Shown: positions 50,138-59,199, numbered from the stretch's first letter. The stretch: DNA of 63,846 bases from an uncultured Ruminococcus sp. (GCA_902782445.1 CACZNC010000005.1:1-63846), one strand, 5' to 3'. Made by a program: numbers and translations. Notes: a model not told the origin generated them from the sequence alone.

Positions 50138-50164
50138 TTCCGTACCTCCCTTCCGATCCGTCCG

Positions 50165-51202
50165 TCAGAACGGTTTCAGATCCATCCCCTCCGAGCAGGC
50201 GGCAAAGAATTCCGCAAGGAGGTCGATGCAGTTCTGAATGTCGTCGAGGGAGCCCACCTCGTCGGGGTTGTGCATATAGCGCAGGGGGATCGACACGAGG
50301 GCGAAGGGAACGCCGATCCCGGTCAGGTGCATCGTGTCGCCGTCCGTTCCCGTGTGTCCGTTCGCCGCTTCGGTCTGGACCTCCATGCCGAGCTTTTTCG
50401 CGCAGTCCCGCAGGATGAGGTTGAGCTTTTTGTGGACCGAGGGATTGTTGCAGAGCACCGGGCCTTTGCCGACGGCGATATCCCCGGTCAGGGCTTCGCT
50501 GATGCCGCAGTTGTCCGAGGTATAGGTCACGTCCACGGCGACGGCGACGTTCGGCTTCACCCGGGACGCCGTAAAGAACGCGCCGTTTCCGGTGGTCTCC
50601 TCCCCGGTGGTGGCCGCCGCGTAGCACCCGACGGACGCGCCTTTCTTCTTCGCCTCGCCGAGAGCTTCCATGACGATGAACGCGCCGATCCGGTCGTCGA
50701 GGGCCCTGCCGGTGATGCGGTTGTTCAAAAGCTCCCGCACGTCCGTGTCGAAGGTCACGGTGTCGCCGAGATCCACGTATTGAAGGGCATCTTCCTTATC
50801 CTTCGCCCCGATGTCGATCCGCAGATCAGAGGCCTTGAGATCCCCGTTTTTTGCCGTGTCCCGGGAGTTGGCCACCGCGCCGTAGATCACGCCGTTTTTC
50901 GTGTGGATCCGCACCTTGTGCCCGGGATAGGTCGTCGTGTAGATCCCGCCGATGTTCGTCACCGCGAGGGTCCCGTCGCCCCCGACCGAGGTGACCATGA
51001 GCCCGATCTCGTCCGCGTGTCCCGCGAGAAGGACCTTAAAATCCGCCTCCGGGTTGAGGGCGGCCGTCACGTTGCCGAGCTCGTCCACCGTAACGAGGTC
51101 CGCCCTGTCCTGCATATAGTCGTAGATCTTCTTCTCGATCTGGGCTTCGTTCCCGGAAACGGATCCGGTCGACAGCAGATCAAACAAAAACTCTTTGTTC
51201 AT
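50165..51202 (-). CDS. M42 family aminopeptidase (glutamyl aminopeptidase/cellulase-like)
   Basis: 345 residues. Metal ligands: AGHADEIG (His, Asp), DDRIGAF (Asp), EETTGNGA (Glu pair), DVTYTSD (Asp) and the His near the C-terminus (TGTDGDTMHL). Cytoplasmic peptide trimming. The start overlaps the stop of the 51199 gene by four bases. One of three peptidases in this gene run. Confidence 0.93.
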   Translation of the reverse strand: MNKEFLFDLLSTGSVSGNEAQIEKKIYDYMQDRADLVTVDELGNVTAALNPEADFKVLLAGHADEIGLMVTSVGGDGTLAVTNIGGIYTTTYPGHKVRIHTKNGVIYGAVANSRDTAKNGDLKASDLRIDIGAKDKEDALQYVDLGDTVTFDTDVRELLNNRITGRALDDRIGAFIVMEALGEAKKKGASVGCYAAATTGEETTGNGAFFTASRVKPNVAVAVDVTYTSDNCGISEALTGDIAVGKGPVLCNNPSVHKKLNLILRDCAKKLGMEVQTEAANGHTGTDGDTMHLTGIGVPFALVSIPLRYMHNPDEVGSLDDIQNCIDLLAEFFAACSEGMDLKPF

Positions 51203-51564
51203 TCTTCCTCCTGATTTTCGGGCGGGCAGTCCACCCAGTTTCCATCAATCAGCGTTTCGAATTTACCCCACTCCGGCTTGCCCTCCCCGCGGCCTTTCAC
51301 CCGGAGCGGGACGAAGGCGTCGTGCTGGCAGTCCGGGAGCGGGTCCTCCATGTCGATCCAGCCTTTTTCGCCGACAAGGCCGTTCCAGTCGTCGAAAAGA
51401 TCTTCGAGGGAATCGTAGAGCCGGTCGGAGGAAGACAGCAGCGCGTCCGGCCGGTCGTATTCGAAGAGGTAAACGCCCTCTTCTGCCGTATAGAGCATGA
51501 TTTTGTACACGAACCCGCCCTCTCCGCGCCCGAGGGGTTCTTTCAGAAAAGCGTATTTTCTCAC
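51199..51564 (-). CDS. Hypothetical acidic protein
   Basis: 121 residues, GTG start with AGGAGG 10 bases upstream. Rich in Asp, Glu, Trp and Tyr (GFVYKIMLYTAEEGVYLFEYDRPDA; LEDLFDDWNG). Similar compact acidic folds occur in immunity-type proteins, but no family is recognised. Overlaps the M42 gene by four bases and follows the 51598 gene by 33 bases. Confidence 0.75.
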   Translation of the reverse strand: MRKYAFLKEPLGRGEGGFVYKIMLYTAEEGVYLFEYDRPDALLSSSDRLYDSLEDLFDDWNGLVGEKGWIDMEDPLPDCQHDAFVPLRVKGRGEGKPEWGKFETLIDGNWVDCPPENQEEE

Positions 51565-51597
51565 GATGGTGCGTCCTCCTTTCCGGGAGCCGAGCCC

Positions 51598-52200
51598 TCA
51601 GTCCGTCGCCGAGACCAGCAGAACCGCGTACCGGTTCATCCGCCGGTCCCACACGCTCCAGCACGCCGCCCCGAACCATTCGTGACCGGCGTCGAAATAA
51701 TCGCTCCAATCCGTCGACCACTCGCAGACCTCGAGACCGTCCGTCCCCGCGGGGAACAGAGCCGCGTTGACCTTCCGGAAATCCTCGGGCGTGTAACCCG
51801 ATCCGTGGGGCGGTTCCAGAAAGGCGTACCAGTAGGGGATCGGTCCTCCGTCCGCATCCGGCTCGGGGCAGTCGTAAAACACGCATCCGTTCCGGTCCAT
51901 CCGGAGGATTTCCGGCACACGGAGAAACTCCGCCGCGTCGATCAAAGACGCCCTTGCCCGCCCGATCTCACAGCTCCACGTGTGAAGGCGGTCCGCGGCT
52001 TCCTTCCCCCACAGCTCTCGGACCCGGCGTTTGTTCTCCTCGCATTCTTCGACTGCCCGGAGCATGGCGCGCTCGACGGCGTCCCTGTGGGAGGGGATCC
52101 CCCGATGCGGACTTTCGTCTTCCGTAAGGCAGTAACGGACGGCGCACCGGTCATATCCCCGGATGAATTCGATAAAGGGATCGTTCAGAATAACGTGCAT
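51598..52200 (-). CDS. Uncharacterised protein, paralogue A
   Basis: 200 residues. The C-terminal half is shared with 55231-55815: IPYWYAFLEPPHGSG, YTPEDFRKVNAALFP, TDGLEVCEWSTDWSDYFDAGHEW and DRRMNRYAVLLVSATD. The N-terminal half differs. The start at 52200 follows GGAGG by 5 bases; an upstream frame is GC-rich shadow. No known family recognised; the aromatic-rich, acidic fold is compatible with an intracellular SMI1/KNR4-like or immunity-type protein (inference). Confidence 0.8.
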   Translation of the reverse strand: MHVILNDPFIEFIRGYDRCAVRYCLTEDESPHRGIPSHRDAVERAMLRAVEECEENKRRVRELWGKEAADRLHTWSCEIGRARASLIDAAEFLRVPEILRMDRNGCVFYDCPEPDADGGPIPYWYAFLEPPHGSGYTPEDFRKVNAALFPAGTDGLEVCEWSTDWSDYFDAGHEWFGAACWSVWDRRMNRYAVLLVSATD

Positions 52201-52250
52201 GGCTCCCTCCGCGTCCTCCTCTCCGGCGATCCGTTTTCCCCGGGTTTTCG

Positions 52251-53357
52251 TCAGTCTCCGGCCTCCCCGAGATAATCCCGGACAAAGGTGTCGACGTTCC
52301 GGAATTTTCGGAGCTTCACGCCCGCCCTCTCGCATTCCGCCCTGTACCGGAAGAGCAGTTCGTCGAATCCGGCTTCCGTCTTCCGAAGGTCCTCCGGGTC
52401 GTAGGCGGCCATGACGTCGTACTCCCCGATCTCATATTCCGCGCCGATCTCGTCGAGGAGCATGGAGCGGAAACTGACGAGGCTCGAAAAGGCCAGATGG
52501 CGGTCGCCCGTTTCGGCGGCGAGGTGCATTTTCCCCCGCCAGTTCGAGAACATCTCCTCGTAAGTCCCTTCGAGATCCCCCGGGCCGGGCTTCTTCTTCG
52601 GCGGTGCGAGGGAGATCCGGGCCTCTTCGAAGACGGCTTCGACCGCCCGCATCAGATCCGCCGCCGCAGTCCGGATCTGTGCAATCTTCTCCCCGCGGAC
52701 GACGGATTCGATCAGCGCGCAGAGATCCTCCGGTTTCTTTTCAAGTGCGGCGAGTTCCCGGTACCGGTCCCGGACGCCTAGGCGGTAATACTTCTTGTTC
52801 AGCATCGTGAGGGCGTCTTCCAGGCAGATCACCGTCCCCGCGCTCCACCGGCGGACTTCGGAAAGGGTCCCGGCGAGCGCGGCCATGACAAAACAGTGCT
52901 CCGCTTCCCGGAGAAATCCCTCCGCTTTGGCGAGATCCTTTTCCCCGAAGGGGGCGGCCAGGTTTGCGCGGGCTTCGGCGCGGATCCCCTCCAGCCGGTC
53001 CTCGGCTTCCTTTCCCGAGGTCCAGACGACGGCGGAATCGAGGAGCTTGGCGATGTGGGGATGCTCGTATCCCGCCATGCCCCGGAGCCGGTCCCACGTC
53101 ATGCACCAGAGGTCGTGGGCCGATTCCGTGTCCTCCTCCACGAAGGCCTCGGCCAGGCAGGTCCCCGCTTCGTTCTTCACGACGATCAACAGGTCCAGAT
53201 CCGACCGGGGGTGAAATTTCCCCGTCGCGAAGGAGCCGTTGACCGCCACGAGATCGAGGGATCCCGGACAGGCTTTTTCCGCTTTTGCGATCACCGCCCG
53301 GATGATCTTTTTGTTCCGCTCCTTCCGGGCTTCGGCGAGTTGATTCTTCTCTTCCAT
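52251..53357 (-). CDS. Nucleotidyltransferase-domain protein
   Basis: 368 residues. N-terminal pol-beta-type fold (NGSFATGKFHPRSDLDLLIVV, the GS...DxD metal motif) followed by a long helical C-terminal region of about 240 residues resembling kanamycin-nucleotidyltransferase-type or HEPN proteins. Substrate unknown: aminoglycoside-like adenylylation or protein AMPylation are both possible. It starts 7 bases after pepF ends. Confidence 0.85.
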   Translation of the reverse strand: MEEKNQLAEARKERNKKIIRAVIAKAEKACPGSLDLVAVNGSFATGKFHPRSDLDLLIVVKNEAGTCLAEAFVEEDTESAHDLWCMTWDRLRGMAGYEHPHIAKLLDSAVVWTSGKEAEDRLEGIRAEARANLAAPFGEKDLAKAEGFLREAEHCFVMAALAGTLSEVRRWSAGTVICLEDALTMLNKKYYRLGVRDRYRELAALEKKPEDLCALIESVVRGEKIAQIRTAAADLMRAVEAVFEEARISLAPPKKKPGPGDLEGTYEEMFSNWRGKMHLAAETGDRHLAFSSLVSFRSMLLDEIGAEYEIGEYDVMAAYDPEDLRKTEAGFDELLFRYRAECERAGVKLRKFRNVDTFVRDYLGEAGD

Positions 53358-53364
53358 GATTCCC

Positions 53365-55176
53365 TCACGCCCGGATCCCGTCGATCTCCTCCGTCAGGCG
53401 GCAGATCTCGTCGATCACGGAGCCGATGTAGTCGATGGAGGCGCACAGGGGTCCGTCCGTGGTGATGTCGACCCCGGCGATCTTCGCGAGATCCGCGGGA
53501 GTTTCCGTGCCCCCCGCCGCAAGGAAGCGCTTCCAGTCGTCCACGGCACCCCGGCCTTCCTTATCGATCCGGAGCATGGCCTGGGTCGCCACGGTGAGAC
53601 CCGCGCTGTACGTATAGGAGTAGAGTCCCATGTAATAGTGGGGCTGGCGCATCCACGTGAGCTCCGCGCCCTCGGGGATCTCCACGTCGTCCCCCCAGAA
53701 CAGTTCGAGATTCTTCCGGAACAGATCGGAGAGGATGTCGGCGTTCACGCTCCCGCCCGCGTCGACGATTTTGTACACCTCGCGCTGATACCAGGCTTCC
53801 CTCAGATGGGTGACGAAATTGTGGTAGTAGGTGTTCGAGATCAGGCTCGAGAGGACCCAGCGGCGGAAACGTTTGTCTTCCTTCGTTTTCGTCAGGTAGT
53901 GGGCGAGCAGGAGCTCGTTCATGGTGGAGGGAGCTTCCACGAGGTAGCTTGTGGGATCGGCGTCGTAATAGGACTGGGCCCGGTCCCCGTACATGGACTG
54001 CCCGGCGTGTCCGAGCTCGTGGGCCACGGTGAACACGTCCGACATGCGGTCGTTCCAGTTGAGCAGGATGTAGGAATTCTGCCGGAACACGTCCGCGCAG
54101 AAGCCGCCGGTGCTCTTGCCGATATTCTTCGCAAAGTCGATCCAGCGTTCCCGGTACGCCCGCTCCACCATCTCCCGGTAGTCGTCCCCGAGGATGGAGA
54201 GCGCTTCCCGCACGATCTCACGGGATTCAGCGATGGTCACCTTCGGGTCGAATTCCGGGTCCACCGCGATCTTGAGGTCCGCGAAGGTCATCTTGTCGAG
54301 GCCGTATTTCTTTTTGAGCAGCCTCGCGTACCGGCGCATGTGGGGGGCGAGCTTTTCCGTGATGACGTCGATCTGACGGTCGTACATCTCCCGCGTCACC
54401 TTCTGCTCGAAGAGGAGGTAGTCGAAGACGTCGGAAAAGCCGCGGAGTTCCGACACGGTCTTTTCCCGGGTGACGCAGGCATTGTACGCGGCGGCGGTGG
54501 TGTTCTCGTATTTTTTCAGGGTGGAGGAGAACGCCCGGAACGCCGCCCTTCTCACCTCGGTGTCAGCTTCCAATTCGTAGTCGTCCTCGAAGAGGGAGTA
54601 GCCGAGGGGGTATTCTTTCCCGCCCGCGGTGAAGGGATCGAAGGCAATATCCGCAAGCTTCATCGTATTGTAGACGGTATAGGGCACGTCGAAGACCTTC
54701 CCGAGGGCGGCCAGCGTCTTCTCGGTCTCGGGGGAGAGCATGTGGGCTTTCTTCGCGATCAGGTCTTCGAGATACCGTTTACAGCCCTTCGCCATCCCCA
54801 CGGCGGCTTTCAGCTCGTCTTCCGGCGCGAGAAGGATCTCGCTGTCGACGAAGGCGATCTCGCTCTCCATGCGGGTGATCTCGTCGCTGACCTTCTCCTC
54901 CCGTTCCCGCAGATCGTTGTCGGTGTAATCCGCCTCCATCGCCAGGCCGGCGTAGTTCCAGAGGCGGGAGAAGGATATGAGGATCCCTTCCATCGCGTCG
55001 AGGCAGGCGACGATGTTTTCGGCGGTGTTCAGCTTCCCTGCATAGGTTTCGCCGAGGGCTTTCACCGCGGCTTTCGTCCGGTCCAGATCCTCCCACATGA
55101 GTTTTTCTTCGGCATAGATCAGGGACAGGTCCCAGGTCTCCCCGACCGGAACGTCCCTGCGGGTGCGCAGTTCCAT
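53365..55176 (-). CDS. pepF: Oligoendopeptidase F (M3)
   Basis: 603 residues. Zinc motif VAHELGHAGQ and downstream Glu (SYLVEAPSTMNELLL), M3 N-terminal domain and length are all as in PepF. Cytoplasmic cleavage of 7-17-residue peptides. Its AGAGGA-type ribosome site is upstream. Part of the peptidase-rich run. Confidence 0.95.
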   Translation of the reverse strand: MELRTRRDVPVGETWDLSLIYAEEKLMWEDLDRTKAAVKALGETYAGKLNTAENIVACLDAMEGILISFSRLWNYAGLAMEADYTDNDLREREEKVSDEITRMESEIAFVDSEILLAPEDELKAAVGMAKGCKRYLEDLIAKKAHMLSPETEKTLAALGKVFDVPYTVYNTMKLADIAFDPFTAGGKEYPLGYSLFEDDYELEADTEVRRAAFRAFSSTLKKYENTTAAAYNACVTREKTVSELRGFSDVFDYLLFEQKVTREMYDRQIDVITEKLAPHMRRYARLLKKKYGLDKMTFADLKIAVDPEFDPKVTIAESREIVREALSILGDDYREMVERAYRERWIDFAKNIGKSTGGFCADVFRQNSYILLNWNDRMSDVFTVAHELGHAGQSMYGDRAQSYYDADPTSYLVEAPSTMNELLLAHYLTKTKEDKRFRRWVLSSLISNTYYHNFVTHLREAWYQREVYKIVDAGGSVNADILSDLFRKNLELFWGDDVEIPEGAELTWMRQPHYYMGLYSYTYSAGLTVATQAMLRIDKEGRGAVDDWKRFLAAGGTETPADLAKIAGVDITTDGPLCASIDYIGSVIDEICRLTEEIDGIRA

Positions 55177-55230
55177 ATTCTTTCCTCTTTCCCGCCGGAT
55201 TGGCGTTTTTTCAGATATATATTCGACGGT

Positions 55231-55815
55231 TCAGTCCGTCGCCGAGGCGAGGATCACGGCGTACCGGTCGAGATCCGGGTCGTAAACGCTGAAACATCCC
55301 GTGCCCCACCATTCGTGTCCGTCGTCGAAATAGCCGTTCCAGTCCGTCGTCCATTCATACGCGGTCAGCCGGTCGATCCCCCGGGGGAACAGGGCTTCGT
55401 TCACGGCGGCGAAATCCTCCGGCCCGTATCTTTTCCTCACGATCCTGCCGCCCTCGGTCACCGGTCCGGTCCCGTGGGGCGGTTCCAGAAAGGCGTACCA
55501 GTAGGGGATCCTGCCGTCTTCCGCCGCGACGCTGTTATACGTCACCGTCCCGAAGTTTTCGTTCTTCCACGGTCTTTCGGGGCAGTACAGCAGATCCTTT
55601 ATCTTGATCCGCTCCGCACTTGCTTTCGACGGGTCCGTATCAAACGGATCGGTCCCCTCCCGCTCCGCGAGCTTTTCGAGGGCGGACAGGACCGCCTTCC
55701 GATGCGAATCCTCCCCCGCATACGGCCCGTCTCCCGCGAGGAGGACATAGTCGACGGCGCAGGAAGGATAGCGTCCGAGGACTTCGTAGAATCTGTCTTC
55801 CGTGAGTTCGCGCAT
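55231..55815 (-). CDS. Uncharacterised protein, paralogue B
   Basis: 194 residues; the second copy of the family at 51598-52200. Shared C-terminal block: IPYWYAFLEPPHGTG, YGPEDFAAVNEALFPRG, EWTTDWNGYFDDGHEWWG, DRYAVILASATD. About half the aligned C-terminal residues are identical, and nothing aligns well in the N-terminal 80. GGGAGG precedes the ATG. No function assigned. Confidence 0.8.
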   Translation of the reverse strand: MRELTEDRFYEVLGRYPSCAVDYVLLAGDGPYAGEDSHRKAVLSALEKLAEREGTDPFDTDPSKASAERIKIKDLLYCPERPWKNENFGTVTYNSVAAEDGRIPYWYAFLEPPHGTGPVTEGGRIVRKRYGPEDFAAVNEALFPRGIDRLTAYEWTTDWNGYFDDGHEWWGTGCFSVYDPDLDRYAVILASATD

Positions 55816-55848
55816 AAGATCCTCCCTGAGAATTCCGGTTTGTTCCGG

Positions 55849-56184
55849 TCAGCGGTCACAGGCCGGGTTCGGCAGTTCGCAGATCATTTTCACTTTCAGC
55901 GGCCTTGTCGTCAGGAATTCCGCGTTTTCGTCCATCGTCGTCCTCGGATGCGGAACGAGATCGATCCCGACGGAGACTGCTTCGTCGAGTACGTACAGGA
56001 TCCCTTCCGCGGTCCCGTTGTGCCGGATCGCGCCGCCGTCGTCATAACTCAGACGGGTCGGCCGATGGGAAAAGGCCTCCGCCAGTTCTCTCCACTGGGT
56101 CACAGTGCTGTTGGCCCGCAGGACCGTGAAAACCCTGTCGGAGCCGTGATACCAGATCCCGTCCGGTTTGATCTTCAATTCCAT
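55849..56184 (-). CDS. Hypothetical YHGS-motif protein
   Basis: 111 residues, beginning with IKPDGIWYHGSDRVF. The YHGS motif, a LSYDD acidic turn and GILYVLDE give a layout like small ADP-ribosyltransferase-type folds, though no catalytic Glu can be assigned with confidence. The family is common in Clostridia. GGGAGGG upstream. It sits between paralogue B and the M55 gene. Confidence 0.75.
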   Translation of the reverse strand: MELKIKPDGIWYHGSDRVFTVLRANSTVTQWRELAEAFSHRPTRLSYDDGGAIRHNGTAEGILYVLDEAVSVGIDLVPHPRTTMDENAEFLTTRPLKVKMICELPNPACDR

Positions 56185-56202
56185 TTTTCCCTCCCGGGCA
56201 AG

Positions 56203-57024
56203 TCAGATGCAGACGATGAACTCGTCCATATCCCGGACCGTCGATCTCACCGTGTGGGCGTCGCGGCCGAGGATCTCATCCGCCGGATATGCCGCTTCGA
56301 TCCCGCGGTAGAGAAGCCTTTCGAGATAAGCCGCGGCGTCCTCCACCCGCTTGAAGGATTTCTCCATTTCGCAGGGGAAGCTGAGGGTCTTTAATGCATG
56401 TTCGGTCCCGACGGACCGGACGATCTTCTCCCGGATCTCCGAGAACAGTTCTTCGTTGTCCCGGAAGACGGCTTTGTTCCGGGAAAGCTCCGTCTTCGTC
56501 ACGACGGTCACGATCCCCGGGACGGCCCGCTCCGCCTGAGAACACGCGATGTCCCCTCCGGCGAAGAAGCAGGTCGGGATCCCGTGGGACGCGGCGATGG
56601 CGGAATCCATGTCCACCTCCCCCACCATCGTTCCGTTGATCTTGTAGAACTGGACCGCCGCGCTGCTCATGGTGTGGGCGAGAACGCCGCCGAGGGTCCC
56701 TTCCATAGCGTGATAGCCGAAGAAGCACACGCAGTCGAACTGTCCGGCGGCAAAACTCAGGCGGGGGCCCGTCGGCCGGATGGTCTTGATCCGCGGGTCG
56801 AGGTCGCTCTCCTCGATATTCCCTCCGCCGCCGTGGTTGTCCCAGAGGCCCACGGTCTCCACTCCGGCCTCGTACAGCGCGTCGGCTGCGGCGTTGAGTT
56901 CCTTTGCGGCCTGACGCCGGGCGATCTCCCATTCCTCCGTGCCCCGTCCGAGCCCGTGATAGGGTTCGCCGACCACCCGGTTCACGCCTTCGAGATCGCA
57001 TAAAAGCAGGATCCTTCTGTACAT
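56203..57024 (-). CDS. M55 family D-aminopeptidase (DppA-like)
   Basis: 273 residues. LLCDLEGVNRVVGEP, the DNHGGGGN metal site, GYHAMEGT and SSAAVQFYKINGTMVGEVDMD match M55 D-aminopeptidases, which release D-alanine from D-Ala-D-Ala peptides. With PepF and M42, a peptide-catabolism or cell-wall-peptide role is plausible. GGAGG upstream. Second gene of the run. Confidence 0.88.
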   Translation of the reverse strand: MYRRILLLCDLEGVNRVVGEPYHGLGRGTEEWEIARRQAAKELNAAADALYEAGVETVGLWDNHGGGGNIEESDLDPRIKTIRPTGPRLSFAAGQFDCVCFFGYHAMEGTLGGVLAHTMSSAAVQFYKINGTMVGEVDMDSAIAASHGIPTCFFAGGDIACSQAERAVPGIVTVVTKTELSRNKAVFRDNEELFSEIREKIVRSVGTEHALKTLSFPCEMEKSFKRVEDAAAYLERLLYRGIEAAYPADEILGRDAHTVRSTVRDMDEFIVCI

Positions 57025-57061
57025 CGTCTTCTCCTCCGGTTTCTGTGAAATCCGCCATCCG

Positions 57062-57808
57062 TCAGCGGGAAGCCAGTTTCAGAAATTTTGCCTCGTTCAT
57101 CTGCTCGTTCGTCAGGTATTCCCCGTCCCGGAACAGGGCGTAGGTGGTGACGGGCGTCGGGGCGTTCCGGGCCTCTTCCCTGTTCTCGAGCCGGATCGCG
57201 CGGAAGGGGATCCCGTGCTCTTTCGCCGCCGCTTCCACAAGGGGCACATACTTCGCGTTGAAGGGGCACTGATTCGTGTAGTAGAGGACGAATCCCTCTT
57301 CGCTGACGCGGGGGTGCTTCGCGCATTCCCGGAACCGGGGCTTTTCCGCGGCGGGATCGAAGGGCAGGACCCAGAGCTGGATCCCGTTGTCCGCTTCGTC
57401 GCAGACGGTAAAGCCCTTGTGTCCGAGAAATCCGGGATCGGCGAGGAAGGGTTTCTTTTTCGCGGCGGCGAGGATGCACAGTCCCTTTTTGCCCTTCGCC
57501 TTGCTGTCCTCGATGCAGGCGTCCAATAGATCCGTCGAATACCCATGCCCCTTGAAGGAGCCGGACACCCACAGGCAGTCGATGTACATGTATCCGTCCG
57601 CCTCGATGGGATTCCACGCGAATTCCGCCGGGAGATACTCGATGAAGCATTTCCCCCGCTCCGCGCTTTTCAGAAACACGAGCCCCTCGTCGAAGCGGTC
57701 CGCCAGCCACGCTTTCTTGGAGGCGACCTGCACGTCCTTATTGTTTGAAATGGCGCAGCAGATGTGCTCCGTTCCGATGTTGTCCGCCGTCACTCTGACG
57801 TATTCCAT
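57062..57808 (-). CDS. GNAT acetyltransferase with YoaP-like C-terminal domain
   Basis: 248 residues. GNAT core (VSGSFKGHGYSTDLLDACIEDSKAKGKKGLCIL) then FLGHKGFTVCDEADNG, and a C-terminal thioredoxin-like YoaP domain beginning YYTNQCPFNAKY. The fusion is known in Firmicutes. GGAAGG precedes the ATG. First gene of the ten-gene leftward run, with a promoter at 57843-57871. Confidence 0.88.
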   Translation of the reverse strand: MEYVRVTADNIGTEHICCAISNNKDVQVASKKAWLADRFDEGLVFLKSAERGKCFIEYLPAEFAWNPIEADGYMYIDCLWVSGSFKGHGYSTDLLDACIEDSKAKGKKGLCILAAAKKKPFLADPGFLGHKGFTVCDEADNGIQLWVLPFDPAAEKPRFRECAKHPRVSEEGFVLYYTNQCPFNAKYVPLVEAAAKEHGIPFRAIRLENREEARNAPTPVTTYALFRDGEYLTNEQMNEAKFLKLASR

Positions 57809-57842
57809 AGCGGTCCCTTCCTTTCCGTCTTATGCTGCTCCC

Positions 57843-57871
57843 ATTATACCACAGAGGAAGCCGGAAGTCAA
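57843..57871 (-). promoter_or_regulatory. Sigma-A promoter for the leftward run
   Basis: Minus strand TTGACT (57866-57871), 17-base spacer, perfect TATAAT (57843-57848). Divergent from the promoter at 57885. Confidence 0.8.
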
Positions 57872-57884
57872 TTCGTTTTCCCTC

Positions 57885-57913
57885 TTGCGCTCTCCCGCGG
57901 GATGTGATACAAT
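57885..57913 (+). promoter_or_regulatory. Sigma-A promoter for the URO-D family gene
   Basis: TTGCGC (57885-57890), 17-base spacer, TACAAT (57908-57913), 76 bases before the ATG. Confidence 0.7.
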
Positions 57914-57989
57914 AGGAGCGGTGGCCCCACGCATATCATTCTGCGTGTCCCGGAAGCGGTCCGATCATGCGGCGGAGGAGGATGAAGCA

Positions 57990-59042
57990 ATGGATCCGAA
58001 GACCATGGAGCGGCTTTGCAGCGAAGCAGTTCTCTCGAATCAGAACGCGTGGTTCGGGAAGATGCGCGAAATATTCGAGGGGGAGGAGAAAGGCCCGCTG
58101 GTTCTGAACGGCATTTCAAGCTGGCATCTGGAATTCGGCGCGGACGGGGCTCCCCTCTACCGGGACCCGGAACGCATGGCGGAAAAGGATCTCTGCGCGC
58201 TGGCGGATCGGATGGAAGGGGCTCTGCGGGAGGACCAGTTCCGGCCCGCCTGCGTGGAACAGGGGTTTTACGGCGTCCATTTCGTGGACCGGATCTTCGG
58301 TTCCGAGGTCTTCTTCAAAAGCGGTCAGTGGTACAATCTCTATCTCGAGACCCCCGTCGGGGAACTGAAGGAGCCGGATCTCGAAAACAATGAGACGTGG
58401 AATCTCGCAAAAGAGTATGCGGAGGCGTTTTTCGCCGCGGGCACGACGGTCCCGCTGTTCGGGCTCCCCACCATCGCCAGCGCTTTGAACATCGCCCTCA
58501 ACCTCTACGGACAGGAGATCCTTGTCGCGATGCTGGCGGAGCCGGAGGCGGCAAAGCACGATCTCGGCGTCATCAACGACGTGCTGATCCGGCTCCACCG
58601 CTGGTATCTGGACCGGTTCCCGATCGAGCGCATCCAGCCCGTGATCTCCTGGGGACGGACCCAGCCCCCGGGATACGGCCAGCTCTGCGGATGCAGCACC
58701 CAGCTTGTGTCCCCCGCCCTCTACGAGGAGTTTATCATGCCTCTCGACGACGCCCTCCTCGCCGCCTATCCCCGCGGGGGCATGATCCACCTCTGCGGCA
58801 GTCACGGGCACCTGATCCCGCTGTTTGCGAAAATGCCGCACCTGAGAAGCGTCCAGCTCAACGACCGGGCCTCCGAAGATCTCGCCCTCTACGCGGCGGG
58901 ACTGCGGGAAGACCAGGTCATCTATCTGATCCCCTGCCCCGGGATGCCCCTCGAAAAGGGTCTGGAGATCGCCCGGGACAGAAAGCTGATCGTCAACGCG
59001 GACGTCCACATCGAAGGGATGCGGGTAAAGCCGACGGTCTGA
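57990..59042 (+). CDS. Uroporphyrinogen-decarboxylase-family protein (MtaA/CmuA-like)
   Basis: 350 residues of the URO-D fold. GGMIHLCGSHGHL near residue 265 gives the His/Cys zinc site of corrinoid methyltransferases rather than the heme enzyme; ISWGRTQPPGYGQLCGCSTQLVSP and NADVHIEGMRVKP follow. The heme enzyme would need R/D substrate residues that are not obvious here. GGAGGAGG precedes the ATG. In Clostridia such genes act in methyl transfer or demethylation. Own promoter. Confidence 0.85.
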   Translation: MDPKTMERLCSEAVLSNQNAWFGKMREIFEGEEKGPLVLNGISSWHLEFGADGAPLYRDPERMAEKDLCALADRMEGALREDQFRPACVEQGFYGVHFVDRIFGSEVFFKSGQWYNLYLETPVGELKEPDLENNETWNLAKEYAEAFFAAGTTVPLFGLPTIASALNIALNLYGQEILVAMLAEPEAAKHDLGVINDVLIRLHRWYLDRFPIERIQPVISWGRTQPPGYGQLCGCSTQLVSPALYEEFIMPLDDALLAAYPRGGMIHLCGSHGHLIPLFAKMPHLRSVQLNDRASEDLALYAAGLREDQVIYLIPCPGMPLEKGLEIARDRKLIVNADVHIEGMRVKPTV

Positions 59043-59137
59043 CAGCCGGATCGCGCCTCAGAAGAAATCCGCCAATCTGTACGACGGAAAGGACGAAGAT
59101 CCCGCGCCCCTCTCCTTTCGCCGATCCCGTTTTTCCC

Positions 59138-59166
59138 TTGCAGTTTCAATAAAATTCTGTTATAAT
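59138..59166 (+). promoter_or_regulatory. Sigma-A promoter for the 59200 lipoprotein
   Basis: TTGCAG (59138-59143), 17-base spacer, perfect TATAAT (59161-59166), 33 bases before the ATG. Confidence 0.78.
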
Positions 59167-59199
59167 GAATTCAGGCCATCAACATGCAGGGAGGTCCCT

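Noticed and set aside
53356..56394. 1012-codon plus-strand open frame opposite pepF
   Set aside because: Shadow of the minus-strand M3 peptidase and neighbours; no known domain and no ribosome site.
57990..59042. Heme-pathway uroporphyrinogen decarboxylase
   Set aside because: The HLCGSHGH zinc-type site and the lack of other heme genes fit the methyltransferase branch better.
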